Assembly: GCA_030263455.1 (NCBI GenBank)
Contig: SZOZ01000003.1
Coordinates: 62,001-126,000, forward strand
Source: Synechococcales cyanobacterium CNB
GTDB lineage: Bacteria; Planctomycetota; Phycisphaerae; Phycisphaerales; UBA1924
Reading direction: 5' to 3'
Length of the DNA: 64,000 nt
Every line of letters begins with the position of its first letter. Positions within the stretch are counted from its first letter, which is position 1. The translations under genes and the position numbers were made by a program. Below the pieces are notes generated by a model, which saw only the letters and a program-made list of their open reading frames with translations, was not told where the DNA came from and searched no databases. This document shows, piece by piece, positions 1 through 8,541 of this stretch.

Positions 1-2144
1 TCAACGCGGACCGAGCGTCCGCCGGATTCGCGCAGTGCGTCGGCGAGTGCGCGGGCCGCTTCGCCCGCCTTGGCCGAGTCCTCGTCGCGGCAGACGATCC
101 GAACCATGCGTGTTGCTGGTGGCAGGCGAGCGATGCCGCGCTGGTGGAGTTCCTCTTCGGCGAAGGCGGGGTAGTCGTGTGCGGCGGCGTGTCGGATGGG
201 CGGGGCGTTGGGCTCCCAGGTCTGTACGATCACGCGGCCCGGTCGCTCGCCGCGACCCGCGCGGCCGGCGACCTGGCTGACGAGTTGGAAGGTGCGTTCG
301 GCGGCACGGAAGTCGGGCATGGCGAGGGCGGTATCCGCGCTGACGACACCGACGAGGGTGACGCCGGGGAAGTCGAGGCCCTTGGCGATCATCTGGGTTC
401 CGAGGAGGAGTCGGACTTCGCCGCGGCCGAAGCGGGCGAGGGCGTCTGCGTAGTCGCGGCCGGAGCGCATGGAGTCGGAGTCGATGCGGAGCATGGTCCG
501 TCCGGGTTCGAGGGTTCCGGGGCCGAAGGTGCGGGCAAGTTCGTCTTCGAGGCGTTGTGTGCCCGCGCCGAGGCGTGAGACGGCCAGGCCGCACACGGGG
601 CAGACCGCGGGGACGCGCTGCTCTGCGAGGCAATGGTGGCAGCGGACCACCCCCCCCTTGGGGAGGGATCGGCCGAGGTGCAGGACCATGCCCGCGTCGC
701 AGTGGTCGCAGGTCATCACCCAGCCGCACCTGGCGTTGGGGCAGGCGAGGTAGTGGGCGAAACCGCGGCGATTGACGAGGAGGATGACCTGCCCGTTGTC
801 GCGCAGGGTCTCGGCGATGGCGTGCTGGAGCGTTGGGCCGAGGGAGGCATCGCGGTCGCCGCCGAGTTCGGCGCGGGCGCGGCGTTCTTCGCGCATGTCC
901 ACGATCTCGACGGGCGGGAGGCTGCCGGCACCGACGCGATCGGGGAGTTCCCAGAGTCGGTAGCGATCGGCCCTGGCGTTTGCCCAGCTTTCGAGCGAGG
1001 GGGTCGCGCTGCCGAGGAGGACGGGGCAGTTTTCGATCCGTCCGCGCATGACGGCGACATCGCGCGCGTTGTAGCGAGGCACCTGGTCCTGCTTGTAGGA
1101 GGCGTCGTGCTCTTCGTCGACGACGATGAGTGCGAGGCGGGAGAGCGGGGCGAAGACGGCCGACCGCGCCCCGACGACGACGCGGGCGGAGCCTGAGGCA
1201 GCGCGTGCCCAGGCGGCGTGGCGCTGGGTTGCGCTGAGGCCGGAGTGGAGCGTGACGACGCCGTGTTCGCGGAAGCGTGCTTCGAAGCGTGCCGCGGTCT
1301 GCGGGGTGAGCGAGATTTCAGGGACGAGGACGAGAGCGCTTCCTTTCATGTGGAGCACGCGGTCGATGAGGCGGAGGTAGATCTCGGTCTTGCCGCTGCC
1401 GGTGACGCCGCGGAGGAGGTGGACGCCGAACGCGTCCATGCCTGCCCCGATGCCCTGCACGATGCGATCCTGAGCCGGCGTGAGTTCGACGGGGTGGTCT
1501 GCTTCGACGTAGAGACTTCGTGGCGGGCCGGCCTCTCGGACGGTCTCGCGGTCGGCTTCGAGCAGCAGCCCGGCGCGGATGAGGCGGTTGATGGCTCCCA
1601 GGGTCTTCTCGCCGATCCGGGCGGCGAGGTTGCGCGGCGAGAGCGGGAACGCCCCGGGCGGCATCGCTCGGATGGCTTCCCAGGCGCGGCGTGCCGAGGG
1701 CGTCAAGTCGGGGGGCGTTTCCGGCGACTCGGCGGGGGTCAGTTCCGTGACGACCCTGCGTCCTGCCCGGCGTTTGACCGCGGCAGGCATCATGGTGGCG
1801 AGTGCCATGCCGAGCGGGCAGACGTAATAGCGAGACATCCATCGGCCGAGTTCGAGCATGGGTTCGGGCAGATGAGCGGTGCCCGCGGCGAGGAGGGACT
1901 TGACACGGTCGGGGGCGAACCCGTCGAGCAGTTCCTCGCCGCCTACGGCGACGACAATGCCGCCGGCAGGCTTGTCCTTTCGGCCGAGGGGGACGTTCAC
2001 GCGCTGGCCGACGATGACGACCTGCGGCGACCAGTAGGTCAGTTCGCCCGCGCCCTCGATGCCGCGCTCGACGGCGACGCGCACATAGACCCCGCCCTCG
2101 CGCGGGTGTCCGCGTTCCTCGCGTCCGAAGAGTGTCTCGGCCAT
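1..2144 (-). CDS. priA: Primosomal protein N' (PriA helicase), C-terminus cut by window edge
   Basis: Superfamily 2 DNA helicase that restarts stalled replication forks. About 714 residues are visible and no stop is reached; the frame leaves the window in a VRV(D/E) end typical of the last residues, so only a few are missing (E. coli PriA has 732). Seen: a beta-rich N-terminal DNA-binding domain, Walker A GVTGSGKTE near residue 250, the PriA-type DEEH box followed by DASYKQ near 340, and eight zinc-binding cysteines as paired motifs (ACPNARC, CDHC, CHHC, CPVC) around 465-520. The ATG at 2144 is 21 bases from the divergent carA start, so the two genes share a very short control region. Identification is secure. 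Confidence 0.93.
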   Translation of the reverse strand, partial: MAETLFGREERGHPREGGVYVRVAVERGIEGAGELTYWSPQVVIVGQRVNVPLGRKDKPAGGIVVAVGGEELLDGFAPDRVKSLLAAGTAHLPEPMLELGRWMSRYYVCPLGMALATMMPAAVKRRAGRRVVTELTPAESPETPPDLTPSARRAWEAIRAMPPGAFPLSPRNLAARIGEKTLGAINRLIRAGLLLEADRETVREAGPPRSLYVEADHPVELTPAQDRIVQGIGAGMDAFGVHLLRGVTGSGKTEIYLRLIDRVLHMKGSALVLVPEISLTPQTAARFEARFREHGVVTLHSGLSATQRHAAWARAASGSARVVVGARSAVFAPLSRLALIVVDEEHDASYKQDQVPRYNARDVAVMRGRIENCPVLLGSATPSLESWANARADRYRLWELPDRVGAGSLPPVEIVDMREERRARAELGGDRDASLGPTLQHAIAETLRDNGQVILLVNRRGFAHYLACPNARCGWVMTCDHCDAGMVLHLGRSLPKGGVVRCHHCLAEQRVPAVCPVCGLAVSRLGAGTQRLEDELARTFGPGTLEPGRTMLRIDSDSMRSGRDYADALARFGRGEVRLLLGTQMIAKGLDFPGVTLVGVVSADTALAMPDFRAAERTFQLVSQVAGRAGRGERPGRVIVQTWEPNAPPIRHAAAHDYPAFAEEELHQRGIARLPPATRMVRIVCRDEDSAKAGEAARALADALRESGGRSVRV

Positions 2145-2153
2145 GATTCTGCG

Positions 2154-2159
2154 TACACT
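2154..2159 (+). promoter_or_regulatory. Candidate -10 box (TACACT) directly before carA
   Basis: TACACT lies six bases before the carA ATG, where a -10 element would start transcription at or next to the start codon. No good -35 hexamer sits at the usual distance and there is no Shine-Dalgarno sequence before the ATG. Inference: carA may have a leaderless message. The site lies in the 21-base gap between divergent priA and carA. Confidence 0.3.
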
Positions 2160-2165
2160 CTACCG

Positions 2166-3377
2166 ATGCCGAACCAACGCCCGCGTACCGCCCGACTCGC
2201 TCTTGCCGACGGCTCGATCGTTCGTGGGCGAGCGTTCGGGGCCGCCGGTCGGGGCGTGCTGTCGGTCGCGGAGGTCGTGTTCAACACGGCGATGACGGGA
2301 TACCAGGAGTCGCTGACGGACCCCTCGTACAGCGGGCAGATCCTGGTGCAGACATTTCCGCTGATCGGCAACACGGGCGTGAACGAGCAGGACGTGGAGT
2401 CTGGGCGAGTGCAGGTGGCGGGGTTCGTGGTGCGCGAACTTGCCCGGCGGCACTCGAACTTCAGGGCCACGGACGACCTCTCGTCGTGGCTCGCGCGGCA
2501 TGGCGTGCTGGGGATGACGGACGCGGACACGCGGGCGCTGACGCGGCGGATTCGGACGCGCGGCGCGATGCCCGGCGCGATGACCGACCGCGAGGACCTG
2601 GGCGATGCCGCACTCGTGGAGGCCGCACGGACCGCGCCGTCGATGGCGGGGCAGAACCTTGTGCCGAGGGTCGGTTGCACGTCGTCGGCGAGGTGGGCGG
2701 AGACGCTGGGTGACTGGGCGCCGGAGGGCGGTGCACGCTCACCGAAGCCGTACCGGGTGCTCGCGCTGGACTGCGGGGCGAAGCGGAACATCCTGCGGCA
2801 CCTGGCGCAGCGAGGGTGCGAGGTGACGGTGGTGCCGCACGATGTTTCGCCGGAGGACGTTCGGCGGCTGCGCGCAGAGGGGAAGGCCGACGGGCTGTTC
2901 GTGTCGAACGGTCCGGGCGATCCGGCGGCGGTGGAGCGGACGATCGCGACGCTGCGCGACCTGGTGGGTCCGGACGAGCGCGATCCGATTCCGACGTTCG
3001 GCATCTGCCTCGGGCACCAGTTGCTGGCGCTCGCGCTGGGGGCGAGGACGTACAAGCTGCCGTTCGGGCACCGGGGAGCGAATCAGCCCGTGCATGACCG
3101 GCTGACGGACCGGGTGGAGATCACGAGCCAGAACCACGGCTTCGCGGTGGATGCCGAATCGTTGCGGGCGATCGGGGCGGAGGCGACGCACTGGCACCTG
3201 AACGACGGCACTGTGGCTGGTTTTCGGCTGTCGGATCGTCCGGTATTCGCGGTCCAGTACCACCCGGAGGCTTCCCCCGGCCCGCATGATGCGGCGGGGC
3301 TGTTTGATGCGTTCGTGGCCATGATGGGTTCCCATCGCCCGCCGGAGCCTGCTTCTGCGGGCATTGGCTCGGCTTGA
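2166..3377 (+). CDS. carA: Carbamoyl-phosphate synthase, small (glutaminase) subunit
   Basis: Releases ammonia from glutamine for carbamoyl phosphate synthesis, feeding arginine and pyrimidine pathways. 403 residues, close to the usual 380-400. The N-terminal CarA domain starts with LALADGSIVRG and includes GYQESLTDPSY; the C-terminal class I glutamine amidotransferase has the nucleophile Cys281 in FGICLGHQ and the His366/Glu368 pair in YHPEASPGP. The frame stays open upstream to 1218, but that part is antisense to priA, so the ATG at 2166 is chosen. There is a short extra C-terminal tail rich in Pro and Ala. The carB partner is not in the window. Confidence 0.96.
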   Translation: MPNQRPRTARLALADGSIVRGRAFGAAGRGVLSVAEVVFNTAMTGYQESLTDPSYSGQILVQTFPLIGNTGVNEQDVESGRVQVAGFVVRELARRHSNFRATDDLSSWLARHGVLGMTDADTRALTRRIRTRGAMPGAMTDREDLGDAALVEAARTAPSMAGQNLVPRVGCTSSARWAETLGDWAPEGGARSPKPYRVLALDCGAKRNILRHLAQRGCEVTVVPHDVSPEDVRRLRAEGKADGLFVSNGPGDPAAVERTIATLRDLVGPDERDPIPTFGICLGHQLLALALGARTYKLPFGHRGANQPVHDRLTDRVEITSQNHGFAVDAESLRAIGAEATHWHLNDGTVAGFRLSDRPVFAVQYHPEASPGPHDAAGLFDAFVAMMGSHRPPEPASAGIGSA

Positions 3378-3876
3378 GTGCGTGGATGGCTCGGCGTGTT
3401 AGGTATGCGACAGGATGATTGTTGAGGCTGGCCGCAGGCTGTGAAGATGGGCTAACTCTGGCCGTGGCGGAACTTTGTGGAGAATCTGAGGATACACGGA
3501 AAAATGCCCGTCCCCCTATTGCGTTGCGGGCGAAGGTGTGTATATTGCGCATAGGCCGGTGGCTCGTTCGAGATGCCGGATAGGAGAGGTTGTGTTCGCA
3601 GACTCCGATCGGGGCATCTCCCGTGTCGGAGGGGATTCGCAGGCTGGAGACTCGCGGATCTCGTCGGGGGAAGGAGACGGTTCGTTGCCCACGGTGGCTG
3701 CCCATGCCATGTTCAGTGCCGGGTCGCGCGGTGGCCGCGCGGGTTGTTTCGATAGTGGTCGTACTCCCGTCACGGTCGTTCCGTGTCGGGTTCATCGCGT
3801 GTTCCGCGTTTGCCCCGCGGAGTGATCGGGGCAAGAGTGCGTCTGGTTCCTTTGCATCGAAGAAGGAGTTTGCTCA
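3378..3876 (+). other. 499-base intergenic region and long leader of the dockerin-type gene
   Basis: No gene I can support lies here. It holds a promoter candidate at 3519-3546 and, if that is used, a leader of roughly 320 bases ending in a strong Shine-Dalgarno (AAGGAG at 3863-3868, 8 bases before the ATG). A 96-codon frame at 3590-3880 runs through the leader, but its composition is not coding-like and it overlaps the real start. I did not recognise a riboswitch fold. Confidence 0.5.
3519..3546 (+). promoter_or_regulatory. Candidate sigma-70-type promoter of the secreted dockerin-type gene
   Basis: TTGCGT (3519-3524), 16-base spacer, TATATT (3541-3546). It is the most AT-rich -10-like site in the gap upstream of the gene at 3877. 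No start-site data support it; the call rests on match and position only. Confidence 0.35.
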
Positions 3877-4923
3877 ATGAAGGCGAGAAACCTGTTTGTC
3901 TGTGCTGGGATGTGTCTGGGTCTCGCCGGCGCCGCGATCGCCGGTGACAAGCCGCAGCCCCAGGCCAAGGCCATCGACGGGATGGTCAAGCCGGTCCGCG
4001 TGGCGCCGGTCTCCCTCGTGGACGGCCAGCTGAAGATCATGGGCGAGTGGCGCGACGCCTCCTCGTTCGGCCGCGTTGATGAGGTCTGCGACCTCCTGTG
4101 GGACGCCGTCCAGCCCACCGACAACTGCGCGTCCGGCTTCCCGCCGGTCGGTGGGCCTGAGTGCGGCATCGGCGAGGGCTCCCGCTGGTACTTCGGCACC
4201 GTGTACGTGAACCCCTTCTCCGCCAACGACATGTCGGACGCGCTGGAGGACTTCTCTGCCCGCGCCGCGTGGGTGTTCTGGTGGGGCATGACCTCTCAGG
4301 CCTACGTCGCGATCCTGACCTCCGATGAGTTCATCTCGCTCGCGTGCGACCTCGCGGTTGCTGCGGCGGACGGCTGGGTCTTTGACTACGGCGTCCTGCC
4401 CCGCGGCTTCTGGTACTCCGAGTTCTCCTTCGGCGACGGCTCGCCGGACGGCTGGAACCTGGTCAAGGGCGGTGACGGCTCGAACGTCTACTTCCTGTCG
4501 GACTTCTTCGACGGCGCGTTCTTCTACCTGGCTACCTTCAACTGCCACTTCGGCCTCTGGGGCACCTCCGATGACGGCGGCCTCCCCGGGCGCCCCGGCA
4601 CCAACGACTCGCAGCAGCACGACGACGACTTCCCGACCGACGGCGTCCACACGATGCCCGATGAGTGCTACTACTACGACTTCGGAGTCTGCCCCGACCC
4701 GCTCTGCAACATGATGGCCTTCTGGGGCAACACCGGCGGCAGCGAGGACTGCTACGTCGACTGCAACAACGACGGCGCGATCAACTCGCTCGACTTCATC
4801 TGCTTCCTCAACCTCTACACCTCGAACAACCCGCTGGCCGACTGCAACGGCGACACCAACATCAACTCGCTCGACTTCATCTGCTTCCTCAACCTCTACA
4901 CCAACCCGCCCTGCACCGACTGA
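3877..4923 (+). CDS. Secreted protein with C-terminal dockerin-type EF-hand repeats
   Basis: 348 residues. Residues 1-22 form a signal peptide (MKARNLFVCAG...AIAG). The middle is acidic, aromatic- and cysteine-rich and matches no family I know. The C-terminus (about 293-345) carries two calcium-loop repeats of dockerin type (DCNNDGAINSLD and DCNGDTNINSLD, each followed by FICFLNLYT). Such tails are common in planctomycete exported proteins, where they probably serve sorting or anchoring rather than a cellulosome; that role is inference. A strong Shine-Dalgarno precedes the ATG and a perfect terminator follows, so it is a single-gene unit with signs of high expression. Specific function unknown. 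Confidence 0.85.
   Translation: MKARNLFVCAGMCLGLAGAAIAGDKPQPQAKAIDGMVKPVRVAPVSLVDGQLKIMGEWRDASSFGRVDEVCDLLWDAVQPTDNCASGFPPVGGPECGIGEGSRWYFGTVYVNPFSANDMSDALEDFSARAAWVFWWGMTSQAYVAILTSDEFISLACDLAVAAADGWVFDYGVLPRGFWYSEFSFGDGSPDGWNLVKGGDGSNVYFLSDFFDGAFFYLATFNCHFGLWGTSDDGGLPGRPGTNDSQQHDDDFPTDGVHTMPDECYYYDFGVCPDPLCNMMAFWGNTGGSEDCYVDCNNDGAINSLDFICFLNLYTSNNPLADCNGDTNINSLDFICFLNLYTNPPCTD
4780..4902 (+). repeat. Two identical 42-base direct repeats encoding the dockerin-type motif
   Basis: Bases 4780-4821 and 4861-4902 are identical over 42 positions, 81 bases (27 codons) apart. They encode INSLDFICFLNLYT twice. Identity includes all third codon positions, while the DNA between the copies differs, which points to recent duplication or gene conversion. 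Confidence 0.9.
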
Positions 4924-4975
4924 TACGGCTGCACGGCAACGCTACCTCGTTCGTACCTGACCCCTAGGTAGCATC

Positions 4976-5009
4976 AACGCCCGGGCCGAAAGGCCCGGGC
5001 GTTCTTTTT
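4976..5009 (+). terminator. Rho-independent terminator after the dockerin-type gene
   Basis: A perfect 12-bp stem (AACGCCCGGGCC, 4976-4987; GGCCCGGGCGTT, 4992-5003) with a GAAA tetraloop is followed by CTTTTT. It lies 53 bases after the stop at 4923. Confidence 0.92.
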
Positions 5010-5282
5010 GCCTGACACGGACGGATTGAGGGCTGCTCATGGCATCGGCTGGAGCACGTGTTCGTCGGGGCAAAGCCTCGTGCAGTCCGGGTCAGATTCT
5101 TGGGTGGAGCGAGACGAGGCAGAGGGGAAGCCGCCTCGGGATGGCGGGCGAGCCGAGGCGGCAGGAACTCCGTTTCCCCTGGTTCTACGCGAGTACGGCG
5201 GGATGGATTGGCGGCTGCGCACGTTGGTGCGTGCGCAACCGCGGCACACTGGCGCGTTGCGGGGTGAACCCGAGGCGTACGG
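5010..5282. other. Convergent intergenic region with two hairpins
   Basis: Between the terminator at 5009 and the 3' end of the OmpH-like gene. No gene seen. It holds a nested hairpin (AGGGGAA 5123-5129 with TTCCCCT 5174-5180, enclosing GCCGCCTCGG 5130-5139 with CCGAGGCGGC 5153-5162) and a second, 8-bp hairpin (TGCGCACG 5216-5223 with CGTGCGCA 5230-5237). The second sits just past the minus-strand gene end and could help end its transcript, although no T tract follows. Confidence 0.5.
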
Positions 5283-5945
5283 TCAGCGCCCCTCGGGAAC
5301 ATCCTCGCCGGCATTCGGCCCCACCGCGTCGGCCGCTTCGGGCAGTTGGAGGGCGTCGGCGATGGCATCGGTCAGGTCGTCGCCTGCCGGTGCACGGAGG
5401 AGCGGTCGGATCATGACTTCCTGGAGCAGGATGTTCGTGCCGACTTCGCGGAGTTCGTCGATGGCGAGGCGCGTGCTGACGACGTGGGTGTAGCCGCGTT
5501 CGGTGGCGACGCGGTTGCAGGCTTCGTGGAGTTTGCGGTAGCCGTCGGCGAGTTGGCGCGCGCTGAACTCGTCCACGTCGGCGTAGGCGCGCTGCTGGAG
5601 TTCCTGGATGGCCTGCTGCTGGGACTGGTACTGGCCGTAGACATCCTGGGCGGCGGGATCCTGCGGGGTCATGGCGATGAGGCGTGCCTCGAGGGCCTGG
5701 ATGTTCTCGCTCATGGCCTTGAGTTGGTCGTTCCATGACGAGGTGTGCTGCTCGCGTTCGAGGCGGTAGGCCTCGGTTTCCATGAGCCGTTCGAGAAGGC
5801 TGAGCGTGTCGACGGTGGCGATGCGCACTTCGGCACCGCCTGCGGGTGTCGGGGAGAGTGTGCCCGTTGCGGGTCGAAGGCCTACGGCGAGGAGCGCGGC
5901 CGCGACGATCGCGCCGCCGGTCAGGGAACGCGTGATGCTGGACAT
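5283..5945 (-). CDS. OmpH/Skp-family periplasmic protein
   Basis: 220 residues from the ATG at 5945, which begins a signal peptide (MSSITRSLTGG then an Ala/Leu core to about residue 28). The mature part opens with VRIATVDTLSLLERLM, resembling the OmpH/Skp start, and continues as a long, mostly charged helical stretch (about 45-165) with many Gln and Glu. Skp-like proteins chaperone outer-membrane proteins in the periplasm as trimers. Family assignment rests on signal peptide plus coiled-coil layout and is moderate; the longer in-frame start at 6068 would put non-signal sequence before the signal peptide and is rejected. It runs divergently from the M29 aminopeptidase. Confidence 0.65.
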   Translation of the reverse strand: MSSITRSLTGGAIVAAALLAVGLRPATGTLSPTPAGGAEVRIATVDTLSLLERLMETEAYRLEREQHTSSWNDQLKAMSENIQALEARLIAMTPQDPAAQDVYGQYQSQQQAIQELQQRAYADVDEFSARQLADGYRKLHEACNRVATERGYTHVVSTRLAIDELREVGTNILLQEVMIRPLLRAPAGDDLTDAIADALQLPEAADAVGPNAGEDVPEGR

Positions 5946-6181
5946 GGTGGCTCCGGGGTTAGAGGTTGGGGGGAGTGTAGGAGCGGAGTGGGAGCACAGG
6001 GCCAAACGGCCAAAGAGGGGGCAACAAGTAGAGCAGCAGATCATCAGATCGGCAGAGGGGGGCGACAAGGGCGGACTGGCATGGGCAGACAGACCGCGCT
6101 TTGGGTTTGTCCGCTTGTTCCGTCGGCACTTCGGCGCTTTGGGGATCTGGCTCTTTGCTACACTCGCTCCCGGAGGTTCTC

Positions 6182-7318
6182 ATGCGTGACCAGAGGCTGG
6201 ATCGGCTCGCGGACGTTCTCGTGCGCTATTCGACGCGGGTGAAGCGGGGGGACGTGGTGAGCGTGCACTCGGAGCCGGCCGCGCTGCCGCTGGTGGAGGC
6301 GGTGTTCGAGGCCGTGCTGCGGACGGGAGGGCACCCGGTCTGGGCGGCGCGGAGCGACGCTCTGGACGTTGTGTTGATGGAGCACGCGAGCGAGGAGCAG
6401 TTGGGATGGGTCTCCCCGTTCGATGCGCACCGCGTGGAGACGATGGACGTGCATATCGGGCTGTGGGCGGACGTGAACACGCGGTCGATGAGCCGATTCG
6501 AAGCGGGGCGGCTGGCGAAGCGGCAGCAGTCGCGCAAGGGGTACATGGACCGGTTCCTGACGCGGTTCGCGGAGGGGAAACTGCGGTGGGTGGGGACGCA
6601 GTACCCGACGCTCGCCAGCGCGCAGGATGCGGAGATGAGCCTGCCGCAGTACGAGCGGTTCGTGTTCGAGGCGGGGTTGCTGCACCTGCCTGACCCTGTG
6701 GCGGCGTGGACGGCGATCCACGAGCGGCAGCGGCGCGTGTGCGAGTACCTCGGCGCGAAGCGGGAACTGCGGTTCCGCGTGCCGCCGGGCGACGGGCACG
6801 ACGGGACGGACCTGCGCGTGAACGTGGACCCGTCGCGGTCGAAGTGGATCAACTGCGCCGGGCACGAGAACTTTCCCGACGGCGAGGTGTTCACGGGGCC
6901 GCAGGGGGCGGACGGGCACGTGAACTACACGTTCCCGGCGGTGTATCACGGGCGCGAAGTGGAGGGCGTGCGGCTGGCGTTCAGGGGCGGGCGCGTGGTG
7001 GATGCCTCGGCGAGGAAGAACGAGGCGTACCTGATCGCGATGCTGGACCAGGACGAGGGGGCGCGCACGCTGGGCGAGATCGCCATCGGGACGAACTACG
7101 CCATCAAGGAGTTCTCGCGCAACACGCTCTTCGACGAGAAGATCGGCGGGACGTTCCACGCGGCCGTGGGGGCGGGCTACCCGGAGAGCGGGAGCGCGAA
7201 CAAGTCCGCGTTGCATTGGGACATGGTGTGCGACCTGCGCACGGGCGGGACGATCGAGGCGGACGGGGAGGTGTTCCACAGGGACGGCACGTTCGTCATC
7301 GGGGCCTCGCGGGAGTAA
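6182..7318 (+). CDS. M29-family metallo-aminopeptidase
   Basis: 378 residues, close to the usual 370-410 of thermophilic aminopeptidase T/S type enzymes, which use two metal ions to remove N-terminal residues. Recognised by the family order: N-terminal DQRLDRLADVLVRYSTRVKRGD, then NFPDGEVFTGP, the GEIAIGTN segment, GGTFHAAVGAGYPE and the C-terminal HWDMVCDLR. The ATG at 6182 is preceded by CGGAGG (6171-6176) and a TACACT box (6159-6164), so the leader is short; the upstream in-frame start at 6101 is not needed. A remnant of a second M29 gene end lies at 10012-10089, on the other side of the 7.3-9.7 kb cassette. Confidence 0.92.
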   Translation: MRDQRLDRLADVLVRYSTRVKRGDVVSVHSEPAALPLVEAVFEAVLRTGGHPVWAARSDALDVVLMEHASEEQLGWVSPFDAHRVETMDVHIGLWADVNTRSMSRFEAGRLAKRQQSRKGYMDRFLTRFAEGKLRWVGTQYPTLASAQDAEMSLPQYERFVFEAGLLHLPDPVAAWTAIHERQRRVCEYLGAKRELRFRVPPGDGHDGTDLRVNVDPSRSKWINCAGHENFPDGEVFTGPQGADGHVNYTFPAVYHGREVEGVRLAFRGGRVVDASARKNEAYLIAMLDQDEGARTLGEIAIGTNYAIKEFSRNTLFDEKIGGTFHAAVGAGYPESGSANKSALHWDMVCDLRTGGTIEADGEVFHRDGTFVIGASRE

Positions 7319-7334
7319 CGACGTAGTTCGTAGT

Positions 7335-8531
7335 TCAGAAATCGGCTCCGGAAAGACCGTTGCGTGTCGATTCGATGTTCATTCCTGCCGCACCCCACGG
7401 GCGCTGTACAGCAAGGGCGGGGTCAAGCCGTTTCCACGCGACAAGTCTGGCTGAGAGGTCGCCGAGGCCGACCGGGGTGAACTCACTCGGAGGCACGCCC
7501 GTTGGCCCTCCGAGGTCGAAGACGAGAAGGCCCTTGTTCGAGGGATATCGAAGATGAGCCTGGAACGTAGGGTGTACGTGCTGCAATAGATGGAGAGGTT
7601 GTCCTACGGCGTCATCATCGCGCCAGAATGCGGGACGGGCGAACACCGTTGAAGTGATCTGATAATGAGATGAGATGATGAACTCGGGATAACCGCGGTA
7701 ATCACGAAGATACTCCGCTCGTCCTGGCGGCTCGATTGCGCTCCTATGAGCGCCGAAATAGTCGGGCACAACAACGCTCGTCCAGTACCAGCGTTGCGTA
7801 AGAAAGAAGGGACCGTCGATCTCAAAGTCCCTGATGCGAATCGGGTCGTACGGCTTCTTGGGTGTTCCAAAGAACGGGAAACGCTCGTGATGGTCAGCGG
7901 TGTACATCGCTAGAGCCGTGTTGAGCTGACGCCCGGTCTCGAGATTGCGGGCTAGCCGCGCGTTCTCAAGGGTGCGAGAAAGGGCCGGAAGCGCCAGGGC
8001 AATGAGCAGGCTTACAACGACGATCACGGCGAGCATCTCGAGGAGAGTGAAGCCTCCAGCGTCTTGCCGTAAAACGCTCCCGATTGCGGGCGAGGCTTCT
8101 CGCCGCCGGTCTGTCGATGCTCGCTCCTTGATGATGCTCCAGCCTGCGAAACTGATCAGCCCGAGATTGCGCAAGATGCCTGCCGCAGCCTCGGAGCGTG
8201 GTTCGGCCTTGGGTACGCCGAAACACCCACAACTCGGAGCGCCGCTGCTCGCAGCAAGGATTCCGAGAACAACTGTGAACAGCGCCAGCATCACGGTAGC
8301 CATCCACAGCCCGAGGAGGTGATGGGGGCCGACAACGACCAAGATCGCAACGCTGACTTCTAGCCCGGCTAGTGTCGCAACTGCGGCGTCGGCCACGGCA
8401 GGAGTGGATGAAAGTGGGGGGAAGAGATAGAGCAGCACGCCGGAGGCGTGCTGCGGCGTGACTGCCTTCAAGACGCCGGCTAGAGCAAACGCTGCGGCGA
8501 TAACCATCAGTATGACTGTGCGGGCTAGCAT
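7335..8531 (-). CDS. MauE-like membrane domain fused to a type IV pseudopilin
   Basis: 398 residues in one uninterrupted frame. Residues 1-135 have about four membrane helices (4-22, 50-67, 72-94, 118-134) and a CGCFG motif at 101-105, as in MauE/DoxX-type redox-associated membrane proteins; MauE is needed for disulfide-rich methylamine dehydrogenase small subunit formation. After a basic linker comes a complete prepilin start, GG|FTLLEMLAVI at 159-170, with Glu at +5, a hydrophobic helix and a pseudopilin body to the end. With four helices both ends of the MauE part would be cytoplasmic, the side where prepilin peptidase cuts, so cleavage could release the pilin. It is the last gene of the three-gene set. 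The fusion is seen directly; function is inferred. Confidence 0.75.
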   Translation of the reverse strand: MLARTVILMVIAAAFALAGVLKAVTPQHASGVLLYLFPPLSSTPAVADAAVATLAGLEVSVAILVVVGPHHLLGLWMATVMLALFTVVLGILAASSGAPSCGCFGVPKAEPRSEAAAGILRNLGLISFAGWSIIKERASTDRRREASPAIGSVLRQDAGGFTLLEMLAVIVVVSLLIALALPALSRTLENARLARNLETGRQLNTALAMYTADHHERFPFFGTPKKPYDPIRIRDFEIDGPFFLTQRWYWTSVVVPDYFGAHRSAIEPPGRAEYLRDYRGYPEFIISSHYQITSTVFARPAFWRDDDAVGQPLHLLQHVHPTFQAHLRYPSNKGLLVFDLGGPTGVPPSEFTPVGLGDLSARLVAWKRLDPALAVQRPWGAAGMNIESTRNGLSGADF

Positions 8532-8541
8532 CTCCAGGGCT

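Noticed and set aside
1218-2165. In-frame upstream extension of carA
   Set aside because: It lies antisense to priA and encodes no CarA sequence; the family start is at 2166.
3590-3880. 96-codon frame in the leader of the dockerin-type gene
   Set aside because: Overlaps the real start, no family features, composition unlike the coding neighbours.
4780-4902. CRISPR-like repeat
   Set aside because: Only two copies, inside a reading frame with a 27-codon period; it is a protein motif. No CRISPR array was seen anywhere in the window.
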